Positions 8,771 to 17,472 are shown, counted from the first letter of the stretch. The stretch is 64,000 nt of DNA from Luteimonas rhizosphaerae (GCF_002849595.1 NZ_NRQR01000026.1:450492-514491); one strand, 5' to 3'. The notes: generated by a model from the sequence alone, not told the origin. A program made the numbers and translations.

Positions 8771-8965
8771 TGCGACATCCGGGGGCCGCGGGGGGGCGGC
8801 GTGCGGCGCTCTTATGCGCTGCGCGACGTAGCCATCAGGTGAACGCGCTCTTGGCAAAACGGAATAGGGGCCACGCACGCGTCCATCACCACGGCACGCC
8901 TATCGTCGCCATGTCGCAGTGCACCAATCGCGACTATCCCGTTCTCTCCCAGGATCTGTCCCTCC

Positions 8966-9202
8966 ATGGAATCCGTCCACGTCACGCTGCGCTACAACTT
9001 CCAGGCCGGTGGCTGGGAACTCGTCGACGACGCGACTTCGCGCGTCCATGCGCTGTTCCATACCCGTACCGCGGCCCTCGCGTCCGACATCGTCGATCTG
9101 CTGTTCGCCCCGCGCGGCGGTGTGCTGTGCATCCGCGGCTCGGATGGCTGCTTCGAGTCGGAGCGGCGTTATCCGCCCGCATTGCAGGCTGTTGCGGCCT
9201 GA
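8966..9202 (+). CDS. small DUF2188-like protein
   Basis: A 78-residue soluble protein beginning MESVHVTLRYNFQAGGWELVDDATSRVHALFHTRT and continuing with a helix (AALASDIVDLLFAPRGG) and a final strand (VLCIRGSDGCFESERRY). The pattern of a GGW strand, an SRV-HxT segment, a helix and a strand ending in xGRDGxxxxxxxY is like DUF2188 single-domain proteins, although the match is loose. AGGA lies upstream of the ATG. Nothing indicates a partner, and the next roughly 400 bases are non-coding. Confidence 0.55.
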   Translation: MESVHVTLRYNFQAGGWELVDDATSRVHALFHTRTAALASDIVDLLFAPRGGVLCIRGSDGCFESERRYPPALQAVAA

Positions 9203-9602
9203 GCGGACATCCGCAAACCGCGAGGATGCGGCTGGCGTGACACGCGTCGATGCGTGCTGCCAGGATCGTCGGTATGACAGCGCAAACTTGGCCCTGAGCC
9301 GACACGGTCACGTGGTTCGACTGGCTCACGGCTTCTGACCACCATGCTGGAAGGTAGAACGCGCCTGCGTCGAGCCGCAGAGCGCTATACAGCGCGGTGG
9401 ATCGAAGACGCGAGCTCGCACTGAAGACAAACGCTGCTGTCGCCGCGACTTACTCGACGTCGCGCCCGCGCGATCCGCGCTGTCTACATGCGCTCGAACG
9501 AGTCGGACAACGCGGACAGACGGCCGGAGCCGTCCGTCCCGCGTGTCGAACGAGCGTCGCCTCAATCCGGCGACCCGCGTCGTCCTCGATCCGGCAACCC
9601 GG
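9203..9602 (+). other. intergenic stretch without recognisable gene
   Basis: About 400 bases between the DUF2188-like gene and the Pro-rich microprotein gene. Frames here are Arg/Ser-rich and show no conserved-looking protein, ribosome binding site or RNA gene. I see no terminator with a T-run. Confidence 0.5.
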
Positions 9603-9815
9603 TTACTGCGGAACCGGCGGGTCCTGGGGACGCGTCGGCGACGGCGGATCCTGCAGCGGCTGCGGATCGCGCTCGGGATCGCCCGGCGTCGGCAGCGGCG
9701 GGTCGACCGGCTGGTCGGGCACCGGATCGTGCATCGGATGCGGAATCGTGCCGGGGATGTCGTTCGGTGGCGACTGCGGCGTCGGAACATCGGCGGGCGG
9801 GACGTGCTGGTTCAT
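9603..9815 (-). CDS. 70-residue Pro/Asp-rich small protein
   Basis: A 70-residue peptide starting MNQHVPPADVPTPQSPP and rich in Pro, Asp and Gln throughout (PGTIPHPMHDPVPDQPVDPP and so on, ending PQDPPVPQ). AGGAG sits seven bases before the ATG, which decides this start over an upstream in-frame one. It is acidic, without Cys, signal peptide or hydrophobic stretch, and is expected to be disordered in the cytoplasm. Repeated PxP and DP steps may form an extended polyproline helix. Small Pro-rich proteins of this sort are annotated as hypothetical in related genomes. It lies divergent from the degenerate SRAP gene at 9968. Confidence 0.55.
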   Translation of the reverse strand: MNQHVPPADVPTPQSPPNDIPGTIPHPMHDPVPDQPVDPPLPTPGDPERDPQPLQDPPSPTRPQDPPVPQ

Positions 9816-9967
9816 CGCGAGACTCCTGCGGACTGGACGCCTCACGATGCGTGAGCCGGCGCGCGCGGCCCGTGAACGCGGCAGCGCGCGCACTGTGGAT
9901 TCACGCGACGGGGCCGAAGATCCGCGCATGACCCGTCCGATGCGATGCCGTTGGCGAGCCGCGCCCC

Positions 9968-10684
9968 ATGCGTAGATTCGTCCAGAGCTTTTCCGGCCAG
10001 GCCGGCATCGACGGCCTGCCGTCGCGCGTCACGGATGCGCTGGCCGCAGTGCCCGATCGCTACAACATCGCCGTGCGCAACCCCGCGGCGATCGTGCTGG
10101 ATCGGGGCGAGGGACTGCAGGTCGAAGCCCTCGACTGGGGGTTGATTCCGCGCTGGTCCGCGTTGCCCGAAACCAAGTACACCACCGTGACCGCGCGTCT
10201 CGCGCGCGCGGCGACAAGCCGCATCTTCAAGCGCCCTTGGGAGTCGCAGCGCTGCATCGTGCCGATGAGCGGCTACTACAAATGGGACCGCAGTCGCGCG
10301 CCCCCGCATCCCTGGTTCATCCACACGCGCGACGGCGCCCCGTTGTTCGCCGCCGGATTGTGGGAGCACTGGGAACGCGACACGCCACATGTGCTGTCGT
10401 TCGCGGTGCTGACCCATCCCAACCCCGCGATTCCCGCGCCGCTGGTGCCGGACGGGCCGCTGTTCCTGCCGGCTGACCGGATCGCCGAATGGAGCGCGGG
10501 TCCGCGTGCGCCCGAACGTTTTCTCGCCGACATGCCGCAGCCGGCGCTGGACGCATATCCGGTATCGCCGAAGATCCGCATCCGCGACATCGACGATTAC
10601 ACGCTGCTCGAACCCGTCATGCCGCAGGCCGTGGAAGACGACGGCACCTGGCTCGACGACGCGTTCGAGGACGATGGGGACTGA
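9968..10684 (+). CDS. SRAP (YedK/HMCES) family protein lacking the catalytic residues
   Basis: A 238-residue protein with the SRAP fold order: RYNIAVRN, ALDWGLIPRW, TVTARLARAATSRIFKRPWE, RCIVPMSGYYKW, HPWFIHTRDGAPLFAAGLWE, VLTHPNPAIPAPLVPDGPLFLP. It aligns well to E. coli YedK by eye. In active SRAP proteins Met1 is removed and Cys2 forms a thiazolidine crosslink with an abasic site, helped by Asn75, Glu105 and His160. Here the N-terminus is MRRFVQSF (no Cys2), the NAR motif is TAR, the FxEW motif is YYKW (Glu to Lys), and the DIHxRxP motif is replaced. The covalent abasic-site chemistry should therefore be lost, while single-strand DNA binding could remain. There is no obvious operon partner. 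Confidence 0.82.
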   Translation: MRRFVQSFSGQAGIDGLPSRVTDALAAVPDRYNIAVRNPAAIVLDRGEGLQVEALDWGLIPRWSALPETKYTTVTARLARAATSRIFKRPWESQRCIVPMSGYYKWDRSRAPPHPWFIHTRDGAPLFAAGLWEHWERDTPHVLSFAVLTHPNPAIPAPLVPDGPLFLPADRIAEWSAGPRAPERFLADMPQPALDAYPVSPKIRIRDIDDYTLLEPVMPQAVEDDGTWLDDAFEDDGD

Positions 10685-10763
10685 GCGCCTAACGGCGCCT
10701 CGACACCGCGCGCGTATCGTGGCCCGACGCGACCGACCGGTCGCCCGACCGGAGGCTGCAGGC

Positions 10764-11228
10764 ATGGCGTCACGACCCCGTTTTCTTTCCCCGCTGCTGC
10801 TGGCGACCCTGGCGATCGCCGGTCCCGCGGCGGCGCAGTCCCAGCTGACCGACGCGCAGACCCGCTACATGGGCGCCTACGTGTTCGAAAAGCAGCTGGG
10901 TATTTTTCGCGAGTACTGCGCAACCGACCCGCAGGGCGCCGCGGCGCTGAAGAGCGGCGTCGACACGTTCCGCAGCAGCAATCCCGATTTCGCCGCGGCC
11001 CTGCAGGCGCGTCCGACCGAACCCGAGTTCACGGCCGGCGTCGCGAACTTCGACAGCCAGTTCGAGACGGTCGCCACCCAGATGCGCACCCAGCTGGCGC
11101 AGCAGCCTGCCGCGCAGCAGTGCACGGCCCTGGGCCAGCAGCTCGGTGCGCTGCGCTTCGCGACCCTGCTCGAGGAAGGCCGCAAACGCGCCGAAGCGAT
11201 GCAGGCTGCACCGCCGCCCACGCCGTAA
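10764..11228 (+). CDS. exported alpha-helical hypothetical protein
   Basis: A 154-residue protein with a clear signal peptide (FLSPLLLATLAIAGPAAAQ) after ATG 10764, which has GGAGG upstream. The mature region is predicted helical: AQTRYMGAYVFEKQLGIFREYC, FAAALQARPTEPEFTAGVANF, FETVATQMRTQLAQQ, QCTALGQQLGALRFATLLEEGRK. Two Cys (REYCATD and QQCTAL) could make one disulfide. It resembles small periplasmic helical proteins of unknown function and no motif ties it to a pathway. It is convergent with the cupin gene. Confidence 0.65.
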   Translation: MASRPRFLSPLLLATLAIAGPAAAQSQLTDAQTRYMGAYVFEKQLGIFREYCATDPQGAAALKSGVDTFRSSNPDFAAALQARPTEPEFTAGVANFDSQFETVATQMRTQLAQQPAAQQCTALGQQLGALRFATLLEEGRKRAEAMQAAPPPTP

Positions 11229-11289
11229 CGGGGCAGCTGGTTCCGTCGACGCATTGCGTACCGGCCTGCATCCGACGGAACGCGACCGC

Positions 11290-11760
11290 TCAGAACGGAT
11301 TGCCGGTCATCGGGTCCCGCACCGGATCCGGCACGGCGTCGATGCGTGCGCAGGCCGCCGCATCCGCGGGTGCCCGGCACAGATCCCAGTCCTGCCCGTC
11401 CGGATAGGCGCCGACGACCTGGAAGTCGTCGCTCGCCTGCAGGCAGCAATGACCGGTCCCCGCAGGCAGCAGCAAGGCATCGCCGGCCTGCAGGTCGACG
11501 ACGGTGCCGTCCGGGCCTCCCAGCAGCAGGCGCGCCTGCCCGCGCGCGATGCCCAGCACTTCGTGCGCGGTGGAGTGGAAGTGGTGGAAGTCGTAGACGC
11601 CGCCGCGCCAATCGGGCGGCCAGCCGTGGGCGGCGAAACGGCATTCGAACGCGCGTGCGTCGAGAGCGGCGCCATGTGGCGCGCGATAGAGGCGGACCGG
11701 CAGCCGCGGGTTGTTGGGGACGTCCGCATTGCGGGTCAGCGTGAGGGTGTCGCGTTGCAT
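11290..11760 (-). CDS. YjlB-like cupin protein
   Basis: A 156-residue single-domain cupin. The first cupin motif is present as YDFHHFHSTAHEVLGIARGQARLLLGG (residues about 56-82, His ligands in HHFHS and a Glu in HEV), and the second as LQAGDALLLPAGTGHCCL. The starting block NNPRLPVRLYR and the closing YPDGQDWDLCRAP resemble the YjlB-type cupins, which carry a metal but have no firm function. It is 70 bases downstream of apt on the same strand and may be read from the apt promoter. Confidence 0.82.
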   Translation of the reverse strand: MQRDTLTLTRNADVPNNPRLPVRLYRAPHGAALDARAFECRFAAHGWPPDWRGGVYDFHHFHSTAHEVLGIARGQARLLLGGPDGTVVDLQAGDALLLPAGTGHCCLQASDDFQVVGAYPDGQDWDLCRAPADAAACARIDAVPDPVRDPMTGNPF

Positions 11761-11830
11761 CGCAGGGGTCCGGGCACGGGCGTTCCGCATGCTGGCGCCG
11801 CGGAGGTCGGCGCGCTGTCGACGCCGCGGC

Positions 11831-12349
11831 TCAGTAGCCTGCCGCCGCGTGCAGCGGCGCGTCGGCGTCCCAGCGTGCGCGGCCGCCCAGCGCGGCCAGT
11901 TCCACCAGCACGGCGGCCCCGACGACCGTCGCGCCCTGCCGCGTGCACAGCGCATGCGCGGCGCGCAGCGTGCCACCGGTCGCCAGCACGTCGTCGACCA
12001 GGACGACACGCGCCCCGGCCGGCACCGCGTCGACGTGCATCTCCAGCCGGTCGCTGCCGTATTCGAGCGCGTAGTCGTGGACCAGCACGCGTGCCGGCAA
12101 CTTGCCGGGCTTGCGGACCGGCGCGAAGCCCGTGCCCAGCGCCTGCGCGAGCGCGGCGGCGAAAATGAAGCCACGCGCCTCGATGCCGACGAACACGTCG
12201 GGCGACGCCTCGCGCCACGGCGCGGCCATCGCGGCGATCGCGGCCGCGAAACCGCCGGCGTCCGCCAGTACCGGGGTGATGTCCTTGAACACGATGCCCG
12301 GTTTCGGGAAATCGGGGACGTCGCGGATCAGCGCCTGCCAGTCGATCAT
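11831..12349 (-). CDS. apt: adenine phosphoribosyltransferase
   Basis: A 172-residue protein of the usual Apt length. The start at 12349 ([18 protein letters not shown]) has a perfect AAGGAG eight bases upstream. Diagnostic parts: [32 protein letters not shown] (substrate loop), [10 protein letters not shown], and the PRPP-binding motif [17 protein letters not shown]. The enzyme salvages adenine with PRPP to AMP in the cytoplasm. A cupin gene follows on the same strand. Confidence 0.95.
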   Translation of the reverse strand: MIDWQALIRDVPDFPKPGIVFKDITPVLADAGGFAAAIAAMAAPWREASPDVFVGIEARGFIFAAALAQALGTGFAPVRKPGKLPARVLVHDYALEYGSDRLEMHVDAVPAGARVVLVDDVLATGGTLRAAHALCTRQGATVVGAAVLVELAALGGRARWDADAPLHAAAGY

Positions 12350-12452
12350 CGTTGCGGCTCCTTGTGGGGGCGCCGATGATGGCCGCCGCCGCGACGATGC
12401 ACAAACGTCACGGCCACCCGCGTATCCGTCGCGGGTCAGTCGGGAGTCGTGG

Positions 12453-13250
12453 ATGCGCAGCGGTCGGGCAGGGTGCACACCTTTATGGTGGGTCGGGGCA
12501 GTGGCGGTCGCGCTGCTGGCGCTGCCGTGGCCGGCCGAGGCGCGCACCGTCTACCGCTGCGTGCGCGACGGCACCGTCAGCCTGTCGACGGCACCCGAAC
12601 CCGGGTCGCGTTGCGAGGCACGCGAGATCGACGACAGCGCGGTGCAGACGCCGAACCTGTGGGGGGCGATGGGCATCTTCAGCGGCACCCTCTACGAGCG
12701 CGAGCAGGACGGCGTGCTGGTCTACGGCACGCGCAAGTTGCCGGGCGCTCGCGTCTATCTGCGCTTCACCGTCGAGACGCCGGAAGGCGAGCAGGCGCAT
12801 GCGGGCCTCGGCAATGTCGGGACGCCGCGCCTGCAGCCACATGCGGCCGTGTTCCGCGCCGCCGCCAAGGCCAACGGACTCGACGAAGCGTGGCTGCGCG
12901 CCATCGCGCACGTGGAAAGCGATCTCGATGCGGGCGCCGTGTCGCCGAAGGGCGCGGTCGGCGTCATGCAGCTGATGCCCGATGTGATTTCCGATTACGA
13001 CGTTACCGATCCCCGGTCGGCCGAGCAGTCGATCCGCGCGGGCGCGCGCCATCTACGGTCGCTGCTGCGCCGCTACGGCGACGACCGCACCCTGGCGCTG
13101 GCCGCCTACAATGCCGGTATCGGCACCGTCGCCCGGTTCGACGGCGTGCCGCCGTATCGCGAGACCGAGGCCTACATCGCCAAGGTGCAGGCGCTGTACG
13201 TGCGGTACCGCGAGGCGATGGGCAATCCGATCGAGCGTCCGGCGCAATAG
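12453..13250 (+). CDS. secreted lytic transglycosylase, SLT domain with DUF4124-like N-terminus
   Basis: A 265-residue exported protein. GGGAG precedes ATG 12453; the signal helix is [21 protein letters not shown] short N-terminal module with [24 protein letters not shown] resembles the Cys-pair DUF4124 fold. The catalytic SLT domain occupies about residues 130-260: [29 protein letters not shown] carries the catalytic Glu in HVESD, and [31 protein letters not shown] is the conserved C-terminal block. It should cleave the MurNAc-GlcNAc bond in the periplasm to give anhydromuropeptides. It is divergent from apt. Confidence 0.9.
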   Translation: MRSGRAGCTPLWWVGAVAVALLALPWPAEARTVYRCVRDGTVSLSTAPEPGSRCEAREIDDSAVQTPNLWGAMGIFSGTLYEREQDGVLVYGTRKLPGARVYLRFTVETPEGEQAHAGLGNVGTPRLQPHAAVFRAAAKANGLDEAWLRAIAHVESDLDAGAVSPKGAVGVMQLMPDVISDYDVTDPRSAEQSIRAGARHLRSLLRRYGDDRTLALAAYNAGIGTVARFDGVPPYRETEAYIAKVQALYVRYREAMGNPIERPAQ

Positions 13251-13325
13251 CGTCGTGGCCGCGGTGTCGCGCCCCGGGTGACTGCAACGGCCGGGCGGTG
13301 CGTGTATCCAAGGCGTCGGCGGCAC

Positions 13326-13357
13326 AAAAAAGGCCACACCCTTCGCGGCGTGCGGCC
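13326..13357 (-). terminator. intrinsic terminator downstream of the sugar dehydrogenase gene
   Basis: Read on the minus strand, an eight-pair stem GGCCGCAC / GTGTGGCC (one G-T pair) is followed by six T. It lies 40 bases past the stop of the PQQ-type dehydrogenase gene, so it ends that transcript. Confidence 0.75.
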
Positions 13358-13397
13358 CGGTAGCGACGCAGCGGCCAGAAGGCGCTGCGGGAATGCG

Positions 13398-14606
13398 TCA
13401 GCCCTTCGGCGTCAGCTTCAGCAGCTTGCCGCCGCCATCCTCGAGCGCCCACAGGCTGCCGTCCGGCGCCTGGGCGACGTCGCGGATGCGTGCGCCCATC
13501 GCGAAGCGCTCCGCTTCCTGCGCCGTGCTGCCGTTGAACGACACGCGCACCAGCGACTGGCTCGACAGGCCGCCGATGAAGGCGCTGCCGGCCCAGTCCG
13601 GGAACGCGTCGCCGGAATAGAACATCAGGCTCGACGGCGAGATCACCGGCGTCCAGGTCACTGCCGGGGCCTTGAACTCCGGACGCGTGTCGTGATCGGG
13701 GATCGGACGGCCGTCGTAGTGGTCGCCATTGGAGACGATCGGATAACCGTAGTTCTCGCCGCGCTCGACGAGGTTCAGTTCGTCGCCGTCCTTCGGCCCC
13801 ATCTCGCTGTTCCACAGCTGGCCCTGCGCGTCGAACGCAATGCCGAGCGGATTGCGATGGCCCAGTGACCAGATCTGCGACGCGACGTCGCCCTGGCCCG
13901 CGAACGGATTGTCGGCCGGCACGGTGCCGTCGTCGTTGAGGCGCAGGATCTTGCCCATGCTCGAGGCCATGTCCTGGGCCGGGTCGAACTTCTGCCGGTC
14001 GCCCGACGAGATCCACAGCATGCCGTCCCCGTCGAACGCGATGCGATGGCCGTAATGCCCGTTGCCGTCGACCTTCGGCGTCTGCCGCCAGATGACCTCG
14101 ACATCCTGCAGCGTGCCCGCATCGGCATCCAGCCGCGCGCGTGCGACCGCCGCGCCGCGGCCCCCATCGCCGTCCTCGGCGTAACTGAAGTAGACCAGGC
14201 CGTTCTCGGCGAACAGCGGATGCGGCTTGATGTCGCCGAGTCCGCCCTGGCCGGCGTTCGCCACCGCCGGCACGCCGGCGATCGCGCGCTTGCTGCCATC
14301 GGTCAGCGACACCAGCTGCAGCGTGCCGCCCTTTTCGGTCACCAGCAGGCGTCCGTCGGGCAGGAAGCCGAGCGCCCACGGCGCGTCGAACGCGGCCACG
14401 GCCTCGACGTTGAACGGCAGCGCTGCCCAGGCATCGTTCGCGGGAAGCGCGGGCGCTGCATCGCCGGCATCGGCAGTCGTCGTCGCCTGTCCGGTATCCG
14501 CGGTATCCGCGGTCTGCGCGGTCGGCGCCGCATTGCCGTTGCAGGCGGCGAGCGCCAGCAACGACGTGGCGAGGGTGGTCAGAACGAGCGGTCGGGTATG
14601 ACGCAT
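13398..14606 (-). CDS. PQQ-dependent aldose sugar dehydrogenase (YliI/Asd-like) lipoprotein
   Basis: A 402-residue protein with a lipoprotein signal (LATSLLALAAC, lipobox LAAC), a short Thr/Ala/Asp linker, and a six-bladed beta-propeller typical of soluble PQQ sugar dehydrogenases: APWALGFLPDGRLLVTEKGG, GGLGDIKPHPLFAENGLVYFSYAE, GHYGHRIAFDGDGMLWISSGDR, GHRNPLGIAFDAQGQLWNSEMGP, GENYGYP and GSAFIGGLSSQSLVRV. It oxidises aldose sugars to lactones with PQQ and feeds electrons to the respiratory chain from the periplasmic face. It is monocistronic with its own terminator. Confidence 0.9.
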   Translation of the reverse strand: MRHTRPLVLTTLATSLLALAACNGNAAPTAQTADTADTGQATTTADAGDAAPALPANDAWAALPFNVEAVAAFDAPWALGFLPDGRLLVTEKGGTLQLVSLTDGSKRAIAGVPAVANAGQGGLGDIKPHPLFAENGLVYFSYAEDGDGGRGAAVARARLDADAGTLQDVEVIWRQTPKVDGNGHYGHRIAFDGDGMLWISSGDRQKFDPAQDMASSMGKILRLNDDGTVPADNPFAGQGDVASQIWSLGHRNPLGIAFDAQGQLWNSEMGPKDGDELNLVERGENYGYPIVSNGDHYDGRPIPDHDTRPEFKAPAVTWTPVISPSSLMFYSGDAFPDWAGSAFIGGLSSQSLVRVSFNGSTAQEAERFAMGARIRDVAQAPDGSLWALEDGGGKLLKLTPKG

Positions 14607-14982
14607 GCGGAACTCCAGGATGCAATCAGGGAAAACCCGAGTGTTGCACAGCCTCGCGACGACGCGCGTGGACAGCCGTCCGAGGCGGCAACCGTAAACG
14701 TTGTGTTCGATTCAGCCGCCGGGGACGGCATGCACAGACTGCGCGAACACGCAGCGCGTCGCCCGAGCCCCGTCCAGCGGCATTTGGCGCGCGGGATTCA
14801 TGCCTGCGCAACAAGTCGCTAGCCGGTGTCGCGTTGCGCGTGGTTAAGCAGTCGTAAGGACATCCGGCGCCGTGCCGATTGCGGTTCATCCGGTCGCTTG
14901 CAAGGTGATGGCCGAGCGGAATCCACGACGAGGATTGATCCACCGCCGCGCGTTACCCCTTTTCCGTACGGAGACACATCCC
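14607..14982 (+). other. intergenic region between divergent genes
   Basis: About 375 bases separate the dehydrogenase (minus) from the EF-hand gene (plus) and should hold both promoters. I see no convincing coding frame; a minus-strand frame at 14626-14943 is Arg-rich with no ribosome binding site. No clear sigma-70 box pair stands out. Confidence 0.45.
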
Positions 14983-15399
14983 ATGAAGAACGCACGCAAG
15001 CCGTTGATCGCCATGATTGCCCTGGCCGCCGCGATGGCCGCGCCGATGGCCTTTGCCCAGGATGCAGCCACCACGCAGACCGACCCGACCGCGGAGACCA
15101 CGCCGCGGACCGAAGGCTATGCGCAGGATGCGGCCGCGCAGGCGCAGCCGCAGGCCGGCCAGAGCCAGGTGACCTGGGCGGATCTGGACGGTGACAGCGA
15201 CGGCAAGCTCAGCCTCGACGAGGCCTCCGGTCTGCCGGCACTCGCCCAGGTGTTCGCGGATGTCGACGCGGACAGCGACGGTTTCGTGACGCCGCAGGAA
15301 TACCAGGCGTATGTCGCCGCGCGCTCGAACGGTGCGACCACCCGACGCGAGACGGGGCGGCCTTTGGGTCGCCCTTTTTTCTGGAGGGTTCCAGCTTGA
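14983..15399 (+). CDS. secreted EF-hand calcium-binding protein, possibly extended at C-terminus
   Basis: A 138-residue exported protein: signal peptide (LIAMIALAAAMAAPMAFAQ), an Ala/Gln/Thr-rich linker, then two EF-hand loops, DLDGDSDGKLSLDE and DVDADSDGFVTPQE, each with Asp at positions 1, 3 and 5 and Glu or Asp at 12. GGAG lies upstream of the ATG. It should bind two calcium ions in the periplasm. The frame does not stop after the second EF hand (QEYQAYVAARSNG); it continues through an intrinsic terminator and adds an unrelated TTRRETGRPLGRPFFW tail, suggesting an ancestral stop codon has been lost. Confidence 0.83.
   Translation: MKNARKPLIAMIALAAAMAAPMAFAQDAATTQTDPTAETTPRTEGYAQDAAAQAQPQAGQSQVTWADLDGDSDGKLSLDEASGLPALAQVFADVDADSDGFVTPQEYQAYVAARSNGATTRRETGRPLGRPFFWRVPA
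15355..15380 (+). terminator. intrinsic terminator embedded in the 3' end of the EF-hand gene
   Basis: The stem is GGGCGGCC / GGTCGCCC (one G-T pair) with a TTTG loop and a run of six T. It lies inside the last codons of the EF-hand open frame and 19 bases before its stop. Confidence 0.8.
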
Positions 15400-15463
15400 G
15401 AGGCGTCCCCAGACTCCGGTCGTGTTGAGGAGTCGTGCCGTCCCGGTGCGACCAATCCCGATC

Positions 15464-15490
15464 CAGATGCCGATGCCGATGCCGATGCCG
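15464..15490 (+). repeat. short GATGCC tandem repeat
   Basis: About four copies of the hexamer GATGCC in tandem in the intergenic space before the HAD gene. This may vary in copy number by slippage. Confidence 0.6.
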
Positions 15491-15567
15491 CGAGACCGGA
15501 GCGGGGATGTGGCGCGCCCGCCCGATCTTCGAGTCACCGACCGCAGGTGCCAGCGCATAATGCGCGC

Positions 15568-16308
15568 ATGAACTCCGGCATCCGACTGGTCGGCTTCGAT
15601 GCTGACGACACGCTCTGGCGCAGCCAGGATTTCTTCGACGCAGCCCAGCTCGAATTCGAAGACATCGTCGGCCGTTACGTGGATCTCGCCGACGTGCGCG
15701 TCGCCGATGCGCTGTACGCGGTCGAGTCGGCGAACATCGCGGTGTTCGGTTACGGCGTCAAAGGCATGGCGCTGTCGATGATCGAAGCGGCGACGCAGAT
15801 CACCGCCTCGCGCATCAGCGCAGCCGACCTGCACCGGATCGTCGAGATGGCGAAATCCCTGTTGCGCCATCCGGTCGAGTTGCTGCCCGGCATACGCGAC
15901 GCGGTCGAGACGATCGCGATGCGCTTCGACGTCGTGCTGATCACCAAGGGCGACCTGTTCCACCAGGAAGCGAAGGTGCGTGATTCCGGCCTGTCCGATC
16001 TGTTCGGGCGCATCGAGATCGTCAGCGAGAAGGACGCGCCGACCTATGCGCGCGTGCTGTCGGAGTTCCATGCCGAACCGGCGCAGTTCCTGATGATCGG
16101 CAATTCGCTGCGCTCCGACATCGCGCCGGTGCTCGAACTCGGCGGCTGGGGCGTGCACATGCCCTACCACGTGACCTGGGCGCACGAAACGCGCGCCGAC
16201 ATCGTCGACCGCCTGGACCGGATGCAGCAGGTCGCGACGCCCGCCGAGTTGCCCGACGCGGTCGCGCGACTCGCCACGTGTGCGAAGCAGATGTCCGCCC
16301 CGTCATGA
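15568..16308 (+). CDS. HAD superfamily hydrolase
   Basis: A 246-residue cytoplasmic phosphatase-like protein. Motif I is VGFDADDTLWRSQDFF (nucleophile Asp and acid Asp in DADDT), motif II is VVLITKG (Thr), and motifs III/IV are in FGRIEIVSEKDAPTYARVL and FLMIGNSLRSDIAPVLELGGWGVHMP. A helical cap follows motif I. The WGVHMPYHVTWAHE ending is common in the HAD branch annotated as putative hydrolases of the YjjG/phosphonatase type. The substrate cannot be inferred. The start at 15568 is preferred to an upstream in-frame codon because the first strand starts at once. Confidence 0.87.
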   Translation: MNSGIRLVGFDADDTLWRSQDFFDAAQLEFEDIVGRYVDLADVRVADALYAVESANIAVFGYGVKGMALSMIEAATQITASRISAADLHRIVEMAKSLLRHPVELLPGIRDAVETIAMRFDVVLITKGDLFHQEAKVRDSGLSDLFGRIEIVSEKDAPTYARVLSEFHAEPAQFLMIGNSLRSDIAPVLELGGWGVHMPYHVTWAHETRADIVDRLDRMQQVATPAELPDAVARLATCAKQMSAPS

Positions 16309-16504
16309 CCCACGCAGGAGCGGCACGCGGCGCGTCGGAGGGGAAAACGATTCCAGCGGCGTGGTAACGGTTACAACTTGAACGGTTCGATTACGGCCCG
16401 GCCGTGATGCGGGTCGAGACCGAAAAATTGCGTTGCGATTCATCCCCGCCGACGCATCGTGAATCAACGGCGCTGCGACGGTGCCGACACGATGGAGCCT
16501 CACG

Positions 16505-16936
16505 ATGACGATCTCGACCCTGTACCGCTGGCTGTTGCCTGCCGCACTCGCCGCCGCCGGCTTTGCATCGATGACGATCTCCGCGCCGGTGAAGGCGAGC
16601 GACGATCTGGTGCGGGTCATCGTCGACGTCGCGGACGTCGTGCTGCGGGGCAATACGCCGTATTACCGGCACGGCAACTACGGCCAGTACGACCGCCTGG
16701 TCGTCACCCGCGACCGTTACGGCCGCCCGGTCTACTACCGCACGGCGCCGCGCTACTACAACGCGCAGTACCGCCCCGGGCCGCCGCGTCACGCGCCGGC
16801 ACACGGTTATCGCCATGACCGCGGCCGCCACGACCGTGGTCGTCACGCGACGCGCTGCGACAGCCGCGGCCGCTGCACGACGCAGTACTACGATCCGCGC
16901 CAGGACCGCTCGCACCGCCGCGACTGGCGTCGCTGA
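16505..16936 (+). CDS. exported Tyr/Arg/His-rich hypothetical protein
   Basis: A 143-residue protein with a signal-type N-terminus (WLLPAALAAAGFASMTISA) and GGAG before the ATG at 16505. The mature part begins with a short helix (DDLVRVIVDVADVVLRG), then becomes rich in Tyr, Arg, His and Gly (TPYYRHGNYGQYDRLVVTRDRYG, then several HDRGRH copies). Such low-complexity basic tails are common in small xanthomonad envelope proteins. Two Cys (TRCDS and GRCTT) could pair. No family is recognised. Confidence 0.65.
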   Translation: MTISTLYRWLLPAALAAAGFASMTISAPVKASDDLVRVIVDVADVVLRGNTPYYRHGNYGQYDRLVVTRDRYGRPVYYRTAPRYYNAQYRPGPPRHAPAHGYRHDRGRHDRGRHATRCDSRGRCTTQYYDPRQDRSHRRDWRR

Positions 16937-17025
16937 GCAAAGGCCTCCGCGCAGGGATGCGCGGACGTCGGGGGCCTGTCGGCAGGTGACAGAGGCCGAC
17001 ATCCTTTTCTGCTAGCGTGGCGGCC

Positions 17026-17466
17026 ATGCCTGTCCGCACGCGTTTTCTTCCGCCTACCGTCATGTTGCTCGGCGCCTGTCTGCTGGCAGCGCCGGTATTC
17101 GCGCAGGCAGCCGAGCCCATTTCCTGTGAACTGGCGTTTGCCGCGGATGACTGGTCGCCGCAACGTCAGGCGGCCCGGGGGAGCGGAACGGTGCGCTGCA
17201 ACGACGGACGCTCGCTGCCGGTCCGCATCAGCATGAAGGGCGTCGAGCGCGTACAGGTCGGCGAGCCGAGGATCCGCGCGGGCGCGGGCAGCTTCGCCGG
17301 GGTCACGGATCCGCGCGACGTCATCGGCGGCTATGCCGCGCAACGCGGTGACTCGGGTCCGAACCTGATCCTGCGCAAGGGCGCTGTCGCGTTGCGGGTG
17401 ACCGGCACCGGCGCCTGGTGGAACCAGGGCGGGCGTCCCGCGAGCCTGGTGATCTCGCCGCGCTGA
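17026..17466 (+). CDS. exported beta-rich hypothetical protein
   Basis: A 146-residue exported protein: signal peptide (VMLLGACLLAAPVFAQA), then CELAFAADDWSPQRQAARGSGTVRCNDGRSLPVRISMKGVERV, and a C-terminal block (GGYAAQRGDSGPNLILRKGAVALRVTGTGAWWNQGG). Two Cys about 38 residues apart probably form a disulfide. The GSGTVRCNDG strand and the final strands suggest a small beta barrel or sandwich in the periplasm. No known family is recognised. ATG 17026 is favoured over the GTG at 17017. Confidence 0.65.
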   Translation: MPVRTRFLPPTVMLLGACLLAAPVFAQAAEPISCELAFAADDWSPQRQAARGSGTVRCNDGRSLPVRISMKGVERVQVGEPRIRAGAGSFAGVTDPRDVIGGYAAQRGDSGPNLILRKGAVALRVTGTGAWWNQGGRPASLVISPR

Positions 17467-17472
17467 CGCGCG

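Noticed and set aside
14626..14943. A 105-codon minus-strand frame before the EF-hand gene
   Set aside because: Composition is atypical (Arg/His-rich), no ribosome site, and it occupies the expected promoter region of two divergent genes.
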